This document shows positions 19,525-28,540 of a stretch of DNA of 64,000 nucleotides, piece by piece. The stretch is taken from the NCBI GenBank assembly GCA_017084465.1, contig CP070896.1, positions 744,001 through 808,000 on the forward strand. Direction: 5' to 3'. The notes beneath the pieces were generated by a model, which made no database searches, was not told the origin of the DNA, and was given only the letters and a program-made list of their open reading frames with translations. Positions within the stretch are counted from its first letter, which is position 1. Every line of letters begins with the position of its first letter. Made by a program: the position numbers and the translations under genes. The DNA is from Lacrimispora xylanisolvens. GTDB taxonomy: Bacteria > Bacillota > Clostridia > Lachnospirales > Lachnospiraceae.

Positions 19525-20508
19525 TTATTCAAACAGTTTGGTTGACAGGTAGCGAAGACCGGTATCAGCCAGAATGACCACAATATTCTTTCCTCTGTTT
19601 TCTTCCCTTTTCCCAATCTGAACCGCCGCATAAATGGCTGCTCCAGAAGAGGTTCCAACTAAAATCCCATCGGTTTTTGCCACGTCTCTGGCTGTTTCAT
19701 ATGCCTGGTACGTTTCCACCTCCACCTTTTCATCGTAGATGGAACGATCCATATTCTTTGGAATCCGTTCCTCCGGTACTCCTTCAAAAGGGTGAACACC
19801 GGTTATGTCGGGAGGAAACGGATCCGACTCATTGGGAAGAGACCCTGGCCCCGGCTGGATTGCAATAATCTTAAGATCCGGATTCTTTTTCTTTAGATAC
19901 TTACCTGCTCCTGACACGGTTCCTCCTGTGCCCACGCAGGCTACCAGTATATCCACCGCTCCATCAGTATCTTCCCATATTTCAGGACCAGTGGTTTGTT
20001 CATGAACGAACGGATTGGCTGGATTCTCAATCTGATTTACGAAGAAAATATTGCTTTCTTTGGACAAAACTTTTTCCTCAAGAACTTTAATCGCCGCCAC
20101 AAAATCGCCGCCTGTTTCATCAAGAACCGCTTTCACTTCTTTTACTTCTGAAAGCTTAATGGTTTCTCCTCCAAACGCTCTGATATTCTTAAACCGCTCC
20201 TCACTTACCTGATCCTGTATGTATACCCTGAACCCATAGCCTTTGCTGGCCGCTATGGCTGCCAGACCAATCCCAGTATTTCCGCTGGTTGTTTCCACAA
20301 TGGTATCACCGGGTTTTAAAAATCCTTTTTCCTCTGCATCCTCGATCATTGCTCTGGCAATTCTGTCCTTCACACTCTGATTGGGATTAAAATACTCCAG
20401 TTTTGCAATAATTTTCGCATTCAGTCCCAGCTTTTTTTCATAATTGACCAGTTCCAGAAGGGGTGTTTTTCCAATGAGTTCCGTAATTGATTGATGTATG
20501 GCAGCCAT
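19525..20508 (-). CDS. cysK: Cysteine synthase (O-acetylserine sulfhydrylase)
   Basis: PLP enzyme joining sulfide (or a thiol) to O-acetylserine to give cysteine (or an S-alkyl cysteine). Features: the start ITELIGKTPLLEL, the PLP Lys in NQSVKDRIA, the substrate loop TTSGNTGIG, phosphate-binding GTGGTVSGAG, and the C-terminal LVGTSSGAA and ADTGLRYLSTKLF. Length 327 is slightly above the usual 305-315. It is intact and sits between the NifH-like and D1 genes inside the operon. This strongly suggests that the product of the nitrogenase-like reaction, or of the importers, is a sulfide or thiol used for cysteine synthesis. The homocysteine-forming variant cannot be excluded. Confidence 0.93.
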   Translation of the reverse strand: MAAIHQSITELIGKTPLLELVNYEKKLGLNAKIIAKLEYFNPNQSVKDRIARAMIEDAEEKGFLKPGDTIVETTSGNTGIGLAAIAASKGYGFRVYIQDQVSEERFKNIRAFGGETIKLSEVKEVKAVLDETGGDFVAAIKVLEEKVLSKESNIFFVNQIENPANPFVHEQTTGPEIWEDTDGAVDILVACVGTGGTVSGAGKYLKKKNPDLKIIAIQPGPGSLPNESDPFPPDITGVHPFEGVPEERIPKNMDRSIYDEKVEVETYQAYETARDVAKTDGILVGTSSGAAIYAAVQIGKREENRGKNIVVILADTGLRYLSTKLFE

Positions 20509-20540
20509 ATAGATTCTCCTTTCAGATCTCGTAAACGTTT

Positions 20541-21414
<874 letters not shown>

Positions 21415-21418
21415 TCAA

Positions 21419-22706
21419 TTATAAATTGTCGTATAAATCTTCTATTAATGTTAAACTTCCCCTGTAACCGGCATAGGCTCTGTTAAAAATCAAACGATCC
21501 TTAATGGGGAATGCTGCAACAATATTCTGAACTTCTTTTAAAGAACTGACCTCCTCTTCATTGCTGCTTCCGATAATCAGAGAAATATCCTCCTGTTTTA
21601 AAAGTTCCTGATTGATCTCATACTGATCCGCACAGAATACAACTCTGGGCGGTTTGGCATATTCCAGTGTCATAAGTTCTGTGACAATTCTCTCTTTGTC
21701 TTCCTGTCTGAAAAGAGGCTCTGAAATAATGACAAGCACCGGCGTAAAACTATAGTCATTGGCTAAGTAGCGGGTAATTCCCACTGCTGTTGATCCGTCG
21801 GCGACTACGGCAAATTTCTTCCAGCTCAATGTTCCAATGGCCTGAGCCAGATACCGGTAAACATAAATCTCCTCTTCTTCCAGAACCTGATTTACCAGCC
21901 GGTCATCCAGCTTTAATGCTTCTGCTACTGCCAAGACAAAACGTCTGGTATCGCTGGCTCCGATTGGAAGTCCTGGATAACGGATATAAGGAACATGAAA
22001 TTTCTCTTCAAATCGTTCTGCAGGGCCTTTTAATATCCAGGGATGGATAATAATATTTAACGATGCTCTTGCACAGGACTTTATGGTTTCCATCCCCTGC
22101 TGTTCTGTAAAAAAAGTATTGACTTTAAGTCCAAGTTTTTTTAAAATGCGGGAAATCTCTTCTAAATTTCCACTCCAGAAAGGATCGTGGTATGGAATAA
22201 TTCCAAACAGATTAACAAGATTTTCTTCCTTTTCTTCCGTCGGCTCAATCACCTGGTCAATCATGGTATTCCATATTACTTCATAACCTAAATTGCTGTC
22301 TCCTGCAAATCCCGGAGTTTCAATGGGAAAAAACAGGGACACCCTTTTCTCTGAATTCAGTAGTTACGCTCATAATATCATCTCCTATAATACCTGCCGT
22401 ACAGCCAGTCAGTACAAAGTAGGCGTCTGCATCGATAATTTCAACCGCCCCCTCAATGGTGGTTTTTAGTTTCTGAATTCCTCCAAATACCACTTCACGC
22501 TCCAGCATATTACTGGACGGAATGGAAACGCTGCTTACAAAACTGGAACTTTTATTCCCGGACTGTCCCGGATCGGAAGCAGTTGTCTGCATACAGCAGC
22601 CCGGTCCTGCATGGTAAATGGGGCATACCCGGTTAAGGGCTCCCAAAACGGAATTGATTCCAGCCAGCACACAGCCCCCTCTGGGATTTTCTATCACCTG
22701 AGACAT
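21419..22706 (-). CDS. NifK/NifN-like subunit (K2), frameshifted
   Basis: Beta-type partner of D2. Conserved P-cluster-type Cys: RGGCVLAGINSV, YHAGPGCCMQ and FVLTGCTAGIIGDDI. The middle repeats the K1 plan (NLFGIIPYHDPFWSGNLEEI against VNIWADVPYQDEFWHGNYKEL), so K1 and K2 are clearly paralogues. The frame is broken at TTTTTT near 22330-22335; with five T, EKGVPVF runs into PIETPGFAGDSNLGYEV. The ATG at 22706 has GGAGG eight bases upstream within the end of D2. Together with D2 it may be a NifEN-like cofactor scaffold (inference). Confidence 0.86.
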
Positions 22707-22707
22707 C

Positions 22708-24153
22708 TCATTCACCTCCGATTATGTATTGAAATGGATCTTTTTCATACCAGCTCTCTTTATATGGAAGCTTTACATGCTGGGAAAGCTTAACGTTAAA
22801 GCCTGGATTTTCAAGCTGGTCTGCTATTTTATTTCCTAAAAACAAAAGCCCGTCATAGCCCATGGTAGGACGTTTCATATCAAGAACATGGGTTGTGGGA
22901 ATCCCAAGCTTTGCTGCCCACTCCGGTACACCGATAAAGACATCAGGTTTTAACCGTTTCACCAGATTCACCTGCTCGAAGGGCTGCATATTGGCAATAT
23001 CAATCACATAGTCCGAATGTATGGTATTTAAATATTCAATATCTGCCTGTGCGTCTTCATCGTAGGTCGGTGTCTCAAGCCCTACCAGCACCATACCAAA
23101 ATCATCAATCAAGGCCGCCGCTGCAAATGACCGGCCTGTTCCGCCGCAGATAAATACCCGTTTTCCCTTTAGCCGGTCTTTTATGGATTCCACTAAAGGA
23201 AGAATTCTTTCATGTTCTCTCTGAATAATTTCTTCTGCTTCTTTTTCTTTTCCAACAATTCCGGCAATTCCCCGAAACCAGATATCCGTGTTTCTTACAC
23301 CAATGGGCATAACCGTGTGGGAATAGGGTATCTTATAATCCTCATAAAGAGTCTTCATAAACTCATCTGCAAAAACCTTACAGATGGAGGTAGATGCCTC
23401 TGCAGCAGGGATTTCCTTTATTTTTTCCAGTGAACTGTAAAATGGAATATAGTTTACTTTAAGCTCCAGAAGGGACAGCATACGTTCCATCTCCTTTTGA
23501 TCGGAATAGCTGATGGATACGGGAGCAAATAAATTAATCAATCCTTTTTTCTTCTCCAGTTTTTCCTTTTTTAATATGTACTGGTTAATGGAAAGAAACG
23601 CTGCATCAAATCCGGAAGCACATATTTTGGATTTAAATCCTTCACAATGAATGGGAATGAGAAGAGCCTGTGTCTCTTCCTGCAATTTTCTTAAAATGGC
23701 ATCAATATCATCTCCGATAATACCGGAAGCACAGGAAGCAAATACAAAAATCAGCTTGGGGTGATAGCGGAGGGTTGCATCGGCAACCGCTTTCTTAAGC
23801 TTATCTTCACCTCCGAAGATTACATTGTTCTGATCCAGATTTGATACGATGATCCGTGGGTTTTTGATGTTTTTTACTCCCCGGTGCGCCTGCCCCACCC
23901 GGTACTGGTCCACGGCCAGAGAGGTACAGCCCACACACCCCTGAGGGGAATGGGCGATAAATACTGAATCCTCCAGTGACATAAGTGCTGCCATGCTGTT
24001 AATCTGCTGACATTGAAGCCCCTGGGCAAAGCTTCGGTCTGCCTTTTTTAAACAGCCGTTTTTAAAATCTTTCTCTGCCTGACTTCCTGTAGAACCCAGA
24101 TCGTTATACCGGTTTGGACGGCTTTCCCGGATTCCTGAATAATTTTCACTCAT
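22708..24153 (-). CDS. NifD/NifE-like subunit (D2), probable cofactor-scaffold alpha subunit
   Basis: Intact 481-residue paralogue of D1. Cys equivalents: LQCQQINSM (Cys62), SPQGCVGC (Cys88), FASCASGIIGDDI (Cys154), and Cys275 in SICKVFADEF. The position matching His442 is Gly (TMGYDGLLF against FGYKHTLEF). Loss of that His while the Cys is kept is the pattern of NifE, the maturation scaffold, compared with NifD. Gln191 and His195 equivalents are Cys and Phe in CEGFKSKICASGF. I infer that D2K2 matures the cofactor and passes it to D1K1. The alternative is a second catalytic enzyme sharing the same NifH. Confidence 0.85.
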   Translation of the reverse strand: MSENYSGIRESRPNRYNDLGSTGSQAEKDFKNGCLKKADRSFAQGLQCQQINSMAALMSLEDSVFIAHSPQGCVGCTSLAVDQYRVGQAHRGVKNIKNPRIIVSNLDQNNVIFGGEDKLKKAVADATLRYHPKLIFVFASCASGIIGDDIDAILRKLQEETQALLIPIHCEGFKSKICASGFDAAFLSINQYILKKEKLEKKKGLINLFAPVSISYSDQKEMERMLSLLELKVNYIPFYSSLEKIKEIPAAEASTSICKVFADEFMKTLYEDYKIPYSHTVMPIGVRNTDIWFRGIAGIVGKEKEAEEIIQREHERILPLVESIKDRLKGKRVFICGGTGRSFAAAALIDDFGMVLVGLETPTYDEDAQADIEYLNTIHSDYVIDIANMQPFEQVNLVKRLKPDVFIGVPEWAAKLGIPTTHVLDMKRPTMGYDGLLFLGNKIADQLENPGFNVKLSQHVKLPYKESWYEKDPFQYIIGGE

Positions 24154-24159
24154 GCTCTT

Positions 24160-24528
24160 TTATCCTTTCTCTTCTTTCTTAAATAAATTCTGGACTTCTA
24201 TATAGGAAAGAAGTCTTTGAACAGAATCCTCTATCAGTCCGGGCAATTCAAAGGCCCATGTTCCATTTTCTGCAAGAGCGGATCTGGCTCCTTCACCAAT
24301 TCTGCTTACCAGAACATAATCACAGTCTCCCAGTAAATCTGCCACTGTTCTTAGTTCCCTGTCATCGTGTTCCTGCTGTTTGCAGACTGGAGCCGTCGTT
24401 CTGGTCTCCTGATACCAAAAGGTTCTGTCAGAACTGTCTGCTTTTATAATGTGAAATTCTTCTGTTCTTCCAAAATGCTGATTGATTACCTTTCCGTCTG
24501 ACGATGCTGCTGCGATTTTGTAAATCAT
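24160..24528 (-). CDS. NifX-like cofactor-binding domain protein
   Basis: A 122-residue single-domain protein of the NifX/NafY fold. It opens MIYKIAAASSDGKVINQHFGRTEEF, with the usual His-Phe-Gly retained, unlike the other NifX-like protein in this operon. It ends in an acidic helix. Sitting directly after the NifB-like gene, it probably binds the cluster made by NifB for transfer to D2K2 (inference from NifX/NafY). Start chosen at the ATG at 24528 because the family start aligns there. Confidence 0.82.
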   Translation of the reverse strand: MIYKIAAASSDGKVINQHFGRTEEFHIIKADSSDRTFWYQETRTTAPVCKQQEHDDRELRTVADLLGDCDYVLVSRIGEGARSALAENGTWAFELPGLIEDSVQRLLSYIEVQNLFKKEEKG

Positions 24529-24551
24529 TGAAATCCAACCCTCTTTCACTA

Positions 24552-25423
24552 TCAGCCATGAGAAAATGTATCACTTCCCACAATCCTTCTTTGATATATT
24601 AAATCTCCATAATCCTTTCCACCCAGAAGCCCTACCGCATCTGCACGGCAATGCTGACAATGGCGGAAGACATCAATATGCTTTCCAGCCAGGGCTCTGG
24701 CCTCCTCAATCTGACTGCATACAGGAGCCTCTTCATTTCTTAAATCTGACTGGGGTATCAGCGGTATCAGATTATAAATATGTGCCCCTCTTTCTTTTAC
24801 AGCCCTGGCAATGTCTTCAATGTGCTCTCCGTTAATGTTTGGAACCAGCACGGTATTTACTTTGACTGTAATTCCCGCAGCCGCAATTTTTTCAATCCCC
24901 TTTAACTGGTTCTCGATTAAGATGGCAGCGGCCTCAACTCCGATGTATACTTTACCGTGGTAGATAATCAGGCGGTTAAGCTTTGCCTCGATTTCAGGAT
25001 CTACCCCATTCACCGTAACTGTTAAAGAATCCACTCCTGCTTCTATTATTTCTTCTGCCCGTTCAGAAAGAAGAAGTCCATTGGTGCTCATACATTTAAT
25101 CAAATCCGGGTACTTCTCTCTGATCAGTCGAAAGGTTTCCAGTGCATAATCCGTAGCCAGTGTATCGCCTGGTCCTGCTATTCCGGCAACGGTGATCTCT
25201 GGGCACAGCTTTAATGCTTTTTCAAGAACCCCCATTGCTTCCTGGGGTGTAAGTACCTGAGACGTTACTCCTGGTCGTTCTTCATGATCATTGATCTTTC
25301 TGTCACAGAATTTACAGGATATATTGCAACCAGGGCTTACGGGAAGATGAATCCTTCCGGTATTGTTTCTGTTTCCTCCAAAGCATGGGTGAAAACTTTT
25401 AGTTTCTGATATGTATCAGCCAT
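24552..25423 (-). CDS. nifB: NifB-like radical SAM cofactor maturase (frameshifted)
   Basis: In nitrogenases NifB uses S-adenosylmethionine to insert carbon and fuse clusters into the 8Fe core of the active-site cofactor. Here the N-terminal HPCFGG motif, the radical SAM motif CNISCKFCDRK (CX3CX2C) and ERPGV are read when one A is added at the A4 run complementary to 25397-25400. The body has VAGIAGPGDTLA, and the C-terminus HCQHCRADAVGLLGG gives the cluster-binding Cys pair typical of NifB. It lacks a fused NifX domain; two separate NifX-like genes are in the operon. First large gene of the operon. RBS GAGGT before the ATG at 25423. Confidence 0.9.
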
Positions 25424-25451
25424 CTTTACCTCACTTTCAAAAAATAATAAC

Positions 25452-25509
25452 AAAAAAGACAACCTTCGTCTGATATGCATGATTTTGCTTATCAGAACCT
25501 CCGGTTGTC
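25452..25509 (-). terminator. Intra-operon terminator between yezD-like gene and nifB
   Basis: On the minus strand GACAACC pairs with GGTTGTC and an inner TCTGATA pairs with TATCAGA, followed by a T6 run. It starts four bases after the small-gene stop and ends about 30 bases before nifB. It should limit transcription into the nitrogenase-like genes, or act as a second attenuator. Confidence 0.75.
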
Positions 25510-25512
25510 CAG

Positions 25513-25677
25513 TCAGTCCTTTAATCTTATTTTTTCATTTTTTTCAATCTGTACGATTTTCCCGTCTTGAATGGTTATGGTTATGGAACCATATTTTACA
25601 TCTCTCGCCATCTCATTGATCAGATGCAGGTAATCTTTATCCGATTTTGATGAATCTGCATAGGGTATAGGAATCAC
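25513..25677 (-). CDS. Small YezD-like (DUF2292) protein
   Basis: A 54-codon ORF ending DVKYGSITITIQDGKIVQIE followed by KNEKIRL. This matches the C-terminal signature of the DUF2292/YezD family, small proteins of unknown function that I recall being often encoded beside sulfur-assimilation genes. The start is uncertain: a GTG at 25677 is directly against a purine-rich RBS, and an ATG-AAA upstream is blocked by an in-frame TGA. A small indel is possible here as elsewhere in the window. It lies between the two terminators of the leader region, so it would be made even when the nif-like genes are off. Confidence 0.7.
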   Translation of the reverse strand: MIPIPYADSSKSDKDYLHLINEMARDVKYGSITITIQDGKIVQIEKNEKIRLKD

Positions 25678-25766
25678 CTTCTCTCATTTCATAATGGTTG
25701 ACTGGTGTTAGCCCCGGGCGGTATGCAAATGTTGTTGATCTGATTTTCTCATTAACATTTTTTTAT

Positions 25767-25796
25767 AAAAAAAACAGGTACAATAGAAGTACCTGC
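25767..25796 (-). terminator. Attenuator terminator downstream of Cys-rich leader peptide 1
   Basis: Minus-strand stem CAGGTAC / GTACCTG with a 7-nt loop, followed by eight T. The 5' arm CAGGTA (25790-25795) is also complementary to TACCTG at 25817-25822, two bases after the leader stop codon, giving a competing antiterminator. Confidence 0.85.
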
Positions 25797-25824
25797 CACC
25801 CCCTCAGTAACGGACTCAGGTATT

Positions 25825-25935
25825 TTAATGCATAGAAAAACAAACTGTATTCTTACACTCGAACTCAGCTTTACAACAACAACTCATCTGATATGTAAAT
25901 TGAAAATTCTTTGTATTAATTACAGAATTCTTCAT
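25825..25935 (-). CDS. Cys-rich leader peptide 1 (putative cysteine attenuator)
   Basis: A 36-codon ORF with a good RBS (GGAGAGG, ten bases before ATG). It contains five Cys, including three consecutive TGT codons at residues 19-21 (MSCCCKAEFEC), and Cys27 and Cys32. It lies between a consensus promoter and a terminator at the head of the nitrogenase-like operon. The expected logic is as follows. With cysteine plentiful, the ribosome reaches the stop codon and covers TACCTG, so the terminator forms. With cysteine scarce, it stalls about 50 bases upstream and the antiterminator can form. This is inference from known leader-peptide attenuators. I do not recognise a protein family. Confidence 0.8.
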   Translation of the reverse strand: MKNSVINTKNFQFTYQMSCCCKAEFECKNTVCFSMH

Positions 25936-25992
25936 ATGCTCGTTACCTCTCCTTTGCATTCCCTATTAAAGTTATATGTTAATATGCTTTGA

Positions 25993-26021
25993 ATTATAAT
26001 CTTATCTGATTAAGTTGTCAA
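25993..26021 (-). promoter_or_regulatory. Sigma-A promoter of the nitrogenase-like sulfur operon
   Basis: Minus-strand TTGACA (26016-26021), 17-base spacer, TATAAT (25993-25998): a perfect consensus promoter. It points toward leader peptide 1, about 55 bases downstream. No further gene lies between it and the SulP terminator at 26088. Confidence 0.85.
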
Positions 26022-26084
26022 TCTTTTTTTTATTTTTTATTTTCTCTCATCGCATCACTGGTTTTCATCCAAAAAGCTGAATAA

Positions 26085-26135
26085 AGAAAAACCAGAGATG
26101 CAAAGACAGAATATTCTGCTTTACTCCTCTGGTTT
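26085..26135 (-). terminator. Terminator after the SulP gene
   Basis: Minus-strand AAACCAGAG ... CTCTGGTTT with an inner GCAGAAT/ATTCTG repeat, followed by TTTCTTT. Confidence 0.65.
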
Positions 26136-26142
26136 ATGATGA

Positions 26143-27777
26143 TCACATGGCTTTTGCCATTAAAAGCGCCTCATCAATACATCCTGCCAGGTTTTCCCTA
26201 CCCACTGACTCCAAAAAAGCCCGCCCGCTCCATCATGGACATGGGCTGGTCATTAACATGGGATAAAATAAGGGTCACATGCTTTCTTTTTAAATTCTGA
26301 TTTAATTTTTCCAGACTTTTTAATGCAGTCGCATCCATAGCCGGAACACTTCTCATTCTAAGAATCAGAACCCGTTTCCCCTCTTCTATAATCAGCTGGG
26401 AAATCTTTTCCGCTGCCCCAAAGAACATGGGACCGCTTACTTCAAAGACTGCAACATGCTTTGGCACAGGTTTTAAGTCTATGGATTCGCTGCTGTTTTC
26501 TTCGTCCTCTAAGTACTTCCAGCTGCTTACTTCTGTCACGTCAGCCATACGTTTCATAAACAGCAGGGAAGCAAATAAAATTCCGACTGCAATGGCCGTC
26601 ACAAGATCAAATGCAACAGTAAATACAAAGGTCACTAGCAGAACGGACCAGTCACTCTTGGGTGCTGTCTTTATGATAGAAAGAAAGACTCTCCACTCAC
26701 TCATGTTATAAGCTACCATAAAGAGAATTGCCGCGATAGCCGGCATGGGAATTAATGCGGCATAAGGCATTAAAAATACTAAAACCAGAAGAAGCATCAC
26801 TGCATGAACCATGCCTGCTACAGGCGTTCTTCCGCCGTTTTATGTTTGCAGCAGTTCTTGCTATGGCTCCAGTGGCTGGAATTCCGCCAAAAAAGAGCGG
26901 AACAGATATTACCAGCGCCCTGGGCAACCAGCTCCATATTGGAATTATGTCTGCTTCCTACCATTCCGTCTGCAACTACGCAGGACAATAAGGATTCTAC
27001 TGCTGCCAGAACCGCTATGGTCACTGCATCCGGCATTACCTTTTGTACCATGGCAAGAGAAAATACAGGTAGATGAAAGGTGGGAAGATCCGATGATATG
27101 GTGTATAAATCCCCGATGGTATTTACCGGAAGATGAAACACTTTTACAAGACCCGCCGTAAAGATGACGGCAATCAGTGACGGCGGTATGGTTTTAAAAA
27201 ATCTGGGCCATACAATTAAAATGAGGAGTGCTGTAAATCCCACTGCAACAGCCATAGGATTTAAGGTACCAATGCTGTGTACCACCTCACTGACTTTTTC
27301 CAGCGTTTCGATCGGGGCATGCCCAAAGGTAAGTCCCATAAAATCCTTGATCTGACCAATGAATATGGTAACAGCGATTCCTGTGGTAAATCCTGTGGTA
27401 ATGGTATATGGAATGAAGCGGATCAGGCTTCCCATCCGCAAAAATCCCATAATAAGCAGAAAGATTCCTGCCAGAATAGTTGCCATAACCAGCCCGTCAA
27501 AGCCGTTTTTCGCTGCAATCCCTGCCACGATAGATGCAAATGCGGCGGTGGGACCTGCAATCTGAACCTTACTTCCTCCCAGAAAAGAGATGACAAAACC
27601 AGCTGTAATGGCGGTGTAAAGCCCCTGCTCCGGTGTAACACCGCTTGCTAATGCCAGGGCTATGGAAAGCGGAAGGGCAATAATAGCTACAATGATTCCG
27701 GAAACGAAGTCTTTTAAAAACTGCTCCTTCGTATAATGCTTCATTGATAAAAAAAACTGAGGTACCAAATCTTTCAT
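26143..27777 (-). CDS. SulP family anion (sulfate) transporter with STAS domain, three frameshifts
   Basis: Inner-membrane transporter, about 540 residues: a sulfate-transporter core with about ten membrane segments, then a cytoplasmic STAS domain (HVAVFEVSGPMFFGAAEKI ... RMRSVPAMDATAL). The core has the SulP motif GGSKVQIAGPTAAFA and TAANI near GGIPATGAIAR. Corrections are needed at T6 near 26888 and the A run near 26839. The T6 run near 26211-26216 needs one T fewer, which extends the end to ESVGRENLAGCIDEALLMAKAM. SulP proteins carry sulfate, bicarbonate or other anions; the sulfur-rich setting favours sulfate (inference). Confidence 0.87.
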
Positions 27778-27795
27778 TTCTTCATCCTTTGTCTA

Positions 27796-27812
27796 TTATA
27801 AAATTTTTATAA
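27796..27812. promoter_or_regulatory. AT-rich palindrome upstream of sulP, candidate regulator site
   Basis: TTATAAA-ATTTTTATAA, an almost perfect inverted repeat directly upstream of the SulP start and just downstream of the Crp/Fnr gene. It could be that regulator's operator; base composition alone could also produce it. Confidence 0.35.
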
Positions 27813-27870
27813 ACTTTTTATAATATAACGTTCCAGATAAAAGAAAGCAAGTTTATTTTTCCATACAAGT

Positions 27871-28540
27871 TCATCTTAAACTATGAGCAGCCAGCACCTC
27901 TAACCCTTTTTCGTCAAGAAGCTCTACGGTCCCTCTTGTAATCTTCACCAGACTCTCTCCCTGAAACAGACGAAGCAGACGGGTTACCACCTCTCTGGCA
28001 GTGCCTAAGTGGCGGGCGATCTGCTCGTGGGTAATGGAAAGCTCCATGGTATCATTGAGCCTGCACTCTTCCAGTAAGAATGCAGCCAGTCTTCCATCCA
28101 TCTTTTTTGTTCATCACCTGATCCATCAGCCACATCACATCGGAGAATCTGGATGCCATCAGTTCATTGGTGAAGTTTGATACTACGGCTGATTCTTCCA
28201 TTAAATCCCGATAGATATCAGCTGGAATCTGGAACACTACCGTATCCTGTTCTGCTTCCACAGTTACATCAAACTGAATATTTTTCACCATACAGGATCC
28301 GGAGAACAGACAGATATCCCGTTCAAACAACCGGTATAAAGTCAGTTCCCTGCCTTCATCCGATATGGTAAACACTCTTAACTGACCTTCCGTTACAAGG
28401 AGAAAACCGCTGCACTCATCGGATTCCCCATGTACCAGCATTCCCTTTTGGAATCTTAATTTTTTGGATTTGGAGGACAGCTTTTCTCTCTGTTTCTCTG
28501 TAAGTTTGTTCCAAAAAGGAAGATAATCTCCCAGTGTCAT
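27871..28540 (-). CDS. Crp/Fnr family transcriptional regulator (frameshifted)
   Basis: N-terminal cyclic-nucleotide-binding-like domain (LVTEGQLRVFTISDEGRELTLYRL, then RDICLFSGSCMV) and a C-terminal helix-turn-helix (ITHEQIARHLGTAREVVTRLLRLF). A single Cys in GSC lies where thiol- or redox-sensing members of this group have one; no Fnr-type four-Cys cluster motif is seen. The frame breaks at AAAAAA near 28104-28109; one A fewer gives NKKMDGRLAAFLLEE. Its ATG overlaps the stop of the FokI-like gene by four bases, so the two are coupled. Likely target: the downstream sulP (inference). Confidence 0.87.

Noticed and set aside
25825..25935. SCIFF-type ribosomal peptide precursor
   Set aside because: Cys spacing does not match six-Cys-in-forty-five peptides, and no dedicated radical SAM maturase for it is next to it; NifB has a different role.
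25430..26030. SAM (S-box) riboswitch or T-box leader before the operon
   Set aside because: No T-box GGTGGNACCGCG sequence and no recognisable SAM-I core were found; a translated Cys-rich leader with competing hairpins explains the region better.
26198..27777. SulP gene as a true pseudogene
   Set aside because: All three breaks are at T or A runs and the corrected protein is full length with an intact STAS domain.
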